From positions 1 to 35,769 of the forward strand of contig JAATFH010000264.1 of NCBI GenBank assembly GCA_015655315.1: DNA of 35,769 bases. The letters run 5' to 3'. The notes under the pieces were generated by a model. It did not search any database and had not been told where the DNA came from. It worked only from the letters and a program-made list of their open reading frames with translations. How positions within the stretch are numbered: the stretch's first letter is position 1; every line of letters begins with the position of its first letter. Source of the DNA: Terriglobales bacterium (GTDB lineage: Bacteria; Acidobacteriota; Terriglobia; Terriglobales; Acidobacteriaceae). The position numbers and the translations under genes were made by a program. Positions 34,300-35,769 of this stretch are shown here, one piece after another.

Positions 34300-34333
34300 G
34301 TCATCCTGAGCGCAGCGAAGGATCTGCTTTTTC
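34300..34333 (+). repeat. Dispersed repeat, half copy C
   Basis: GTCATCCTGAGCG, followed by CAGCGAAGGATCTGCTTTTT, matches the left arm of the repeat family at 30228 and 34526. The matching right arm is not present nearby, so this is a truncated copy. It starts 40 bp after rsmE. The 34334-34390 stretch after it shows no gene. Confidence 0.75.
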
Positions 34334-34393
34334 GCATCGGCCGGCACCGATCCGCATGGAGCAAAAATTTGAGAAAAGATTTGGATCAGGCAG

Positions 34394-34413
34394 GCGAGGG
34401 CTTCAGCCCTCGC
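34394..34413. repeat. GCGAGGGCT/AGCCCTCGC hairpin of a second intergenic repeat type
   Basis: Perfect 9-bp arms with a 2-base centre (TC) form a tight hairpin. It is followed by CACAAGTCAACACGCCTTTA and GCCGCCGAGG (to about 34443). The combined pattern of a GGGCTTCAGCCC hairpin plus a TTTAGCCGCCGAGG tail looks like a second intergenic repeat class. Only one copy occurs in this window, so repeat status rests on general familiarity with such elements in acidobacterial intergenic DNA. Confidence 0.5.
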
Positions 34414-34488
34414 ACAAGTCAACACGCCTTTAGCCGCCGAGGTAAGAACCATCAACCTGAACATGACTTCTTCAGGGGTATTAGGTGG

Positions 34489-34664
34489 TATCGACATATA
34501 AACGCAAGCGAAAGTATTTATTTCAACAAAGGCTTGTCATCCTGAGCCGAGGCGAAGGATCTGTTTTTCTTTTCGGTCAGCAGAATGTGAGCGGATACGG
34601 GAAAAAGCGGATCCTTCGACTGCGTATGACGCAAAAAACGCGTCATACGCCGCTCAGAATGACA
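34489..34664 (+). repeat. Dispersed intergenic repeat, full-length copy D
   Basis: It has the same head (CATATAAACGCAAGCGAAAG, TATTTATTT), TTGTCATCCTGAGCC, GGCGAAGGATCTGTTTTTCTTT and tail (GATCCTTCG to CGCTCAGAATGACA) as copy A, in opposite orientation. It contains a perfect 11-bp hairpin GCGTATGACGC / GCGTCATACGC (34622-34632 and 34640-34650) with a 7-nt A-rich loop. It ends 12 bp before the dnaJ stop codon, so it may also terminate dnaJ transcription. Confidence 0.82.
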
Positions 34665-34675
34665 ATCAAGTTGTT

Positions 34676-35769
34676 CTAGTTAAACATCTCTTTCACTTTG
34701 GAAAACAAACTCCGGGAAGTAGGAGTGTTCTCAACCGTGAGTGACTCACCCAGCTGCCGCAACAGTTCCTTCTGCACCTTGCTCAACTTCTTCGGCGTCT
34801 GCACCGCAACCTGCACCACCATATCGCCACGTCCATGCTCGTTCAGGTAAGGAACACCCTTTCCGCGCAGACGAAACTCCTTGCCGCTCTGCGTTCCCTC
34901 GGCGATCTTCAGCTTCGTATCGCCTTCCATCGTCGGAATCGAAATCTCATCTCCCAACGCCGCCTGGGAAAACTAAATCGGGATCACGCAATGCAGGTCG
35001 TTGCCATCGCGCTCGAAAAAAGCGTGCGGCTTGATCGAAAGAACAATGTACAAATCGCCCGAAGGCCCGCCAAAGCGCCCGGCATCACCTTCACCCTGGT
35101 AACGGATGCGCGTACCCTCTTCAACACCTGCGGGAATCTTTACATGCAGCGTGTGCTGCTTCTCCATGCGTCCATCGCCACGGCACGTCGAGCATGGATC
35201 GGTCACTACGCTACCCGTGCCGCCGCACACATTGCATGTCCGCGCAATCGAGAAAAATCCCTGCTGGTAGCGAACCTGTCCGCGTCCCTGGCATTGCGTG
35301 CAGATCGAAGGACCGCGCCCGCTCGCTGTACCGGAACCCTGGCACGTGGTGCAGGCCTCTGCGCGTTTAATCGTAATCTGCACTTCTTTGCCAAAGACGG
35401 CGTCCTCAAACTCAATCACATGATCGAATCGAATATCGCGCCCGCGCTGCGCGCGCGAAGGACGGCGGCCGGAGTTGCCGCCCATGTTGAACATCTCGCC
35501 AAAGAAATCTCCGAAGATGTCGCCGATATCGCCCATGCCGGAAAACGGATCGCCGTTGCTCCCGCCTACTCCGCTCACGCCCGCATGGCCGTACCGGTCA
35601 TAGGCCGCGCGCTTCTGCGGATCGCTCAGGACCTGATACGCCTCGCTGCACTCCTTGAACTTCTCCTCGGCCTCGGCGTTGTCGGGATTGCGATCTGGGT
35701 GATACTGCATCGCGAGTTTGCGGTACGCAGTCTTCAGCTCCTGGTCGGTGGCAGTCCGCGTCACGCTTA
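34676..35769 (-). pseudogene. dnaJ: Chaperone DnaJ, 5' end beyond the window, with one in-frame TAG
   Basis: The frame enters from the right edge at [19 protein letters not shown] (the usual Asp-Tyr-Tyr-Glu-Val-Leu start is outside). It shows the J domain with [11 protein letters not shown] (HPD motif), the Gly/Phe-rich linker, four CxxCxGxG zinc repeats ([32 protein letters not shown]) and the client-binding domain up to DLHCVIPI. There a TAG (34975-34973) replaces the Ser expected in [18 protein letters not shown]. The same frame continues [20 protein letters not shown] to a normal end at 34676. A TCG-to-TAG change is a single base. The first product would lack about 99 residues of the C-terminal domain and the dimerisation end. 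DnaJ stimulates DnaK and prevents aggregation. No dnaK or grpE is in view. Confidence 0.9.

Noticed and set aside
1-35769. CRISPR array, rRNA, tRNA or replication origin
   Set aside because: No regularly spaced direct repeats, rRNA-like blocks, cloverleaf patterns or DnaA-box clusters were found by eye.

Overview
The window looks like a chromosomal segment of a Gram-negative, GC-rich soil bacterium, most likely an acidobacterium of the Terriglobia type. This is inferred from the mix of a sedolisin-type protease, a PagL-like outer-membrane lipid A deacylase and an AI-2E transporter fused to a B12-binding-like domain. It also fits the dispersed intergenic repeat with GTCATCCTGAGCG / GAAGGATCTG arms. 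No rRNA, tRNA, CRISPR array, riboswitch or intact mobile element was recognised.

Layout. 1-2.8 kb (minus strand): the 5' end of a pro-kumamolisin protease, a DUF3175 protein, and a carboxyltransferase-cupin pair with overlapping stop and start, preceded by a small membrane-protein ORF. 3.0-9.2 kb: a Y-family DNA polymerase, a small membrane protein, an HxlR regulator divergent from a DUF1772 membrane protein, gluQ, a PagL-like deacylase and dnaG. 9.3-12.8 kb: an unrecognised soluble protein, a TM2/zinc-ribbon protein divergent from the AI-2E-like transporter, and a 30-aa membrane microprotein ORF. 13.0-19.0 kb: alr, an ABHD18-like hydrolase, a secreted M23 peptidase divergent from glyA, and a Tat-exported lactonase-type beta-propeller.

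About 19.0-22.0 kb is an accessory patch of lower coding density. It has a secreted TPR-like protein, a small membrane protein, a protein that looks like a circularly permuted acyl carrier protein without its serine, a decayed VirD4/TraD-type coupling-protein fragment, and a repeat element. Housekeeping order then resumes: glmS, two divergent flavin reductases, a YifB/ComM ATPase, a HEAT-repeat protein with sdaA, a methyltransferase overlapping a thiolase gene, a CPBP protease, a 22-aa Lys/Ala-rich peptide gene with its own strong promoter and terminator, rsmE, repeats, and dnaJ running off the right edge.

Most notable points. (1) sdaA and dnaJ, both otherwise intact and highly conserved, each carry one in-frame stop inside a conserved motif. 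(2) A very short, very basic peptide gene sits between a near-consensus sigma70 promoter and a perfect 11-bp terminator stem. (3) The ACP-like protein has its two ACP halves in swapped order. (4) Two full copies of a ~170-bp repeat lie in opposite orientations, one abutting the coupling-protein relic. (5) Several genes have a -10-like hexamer 6-8 nt before the start codon, suggesting leaderless transcripts. No complete new multi-gene defence or biosynthetic system is evident.
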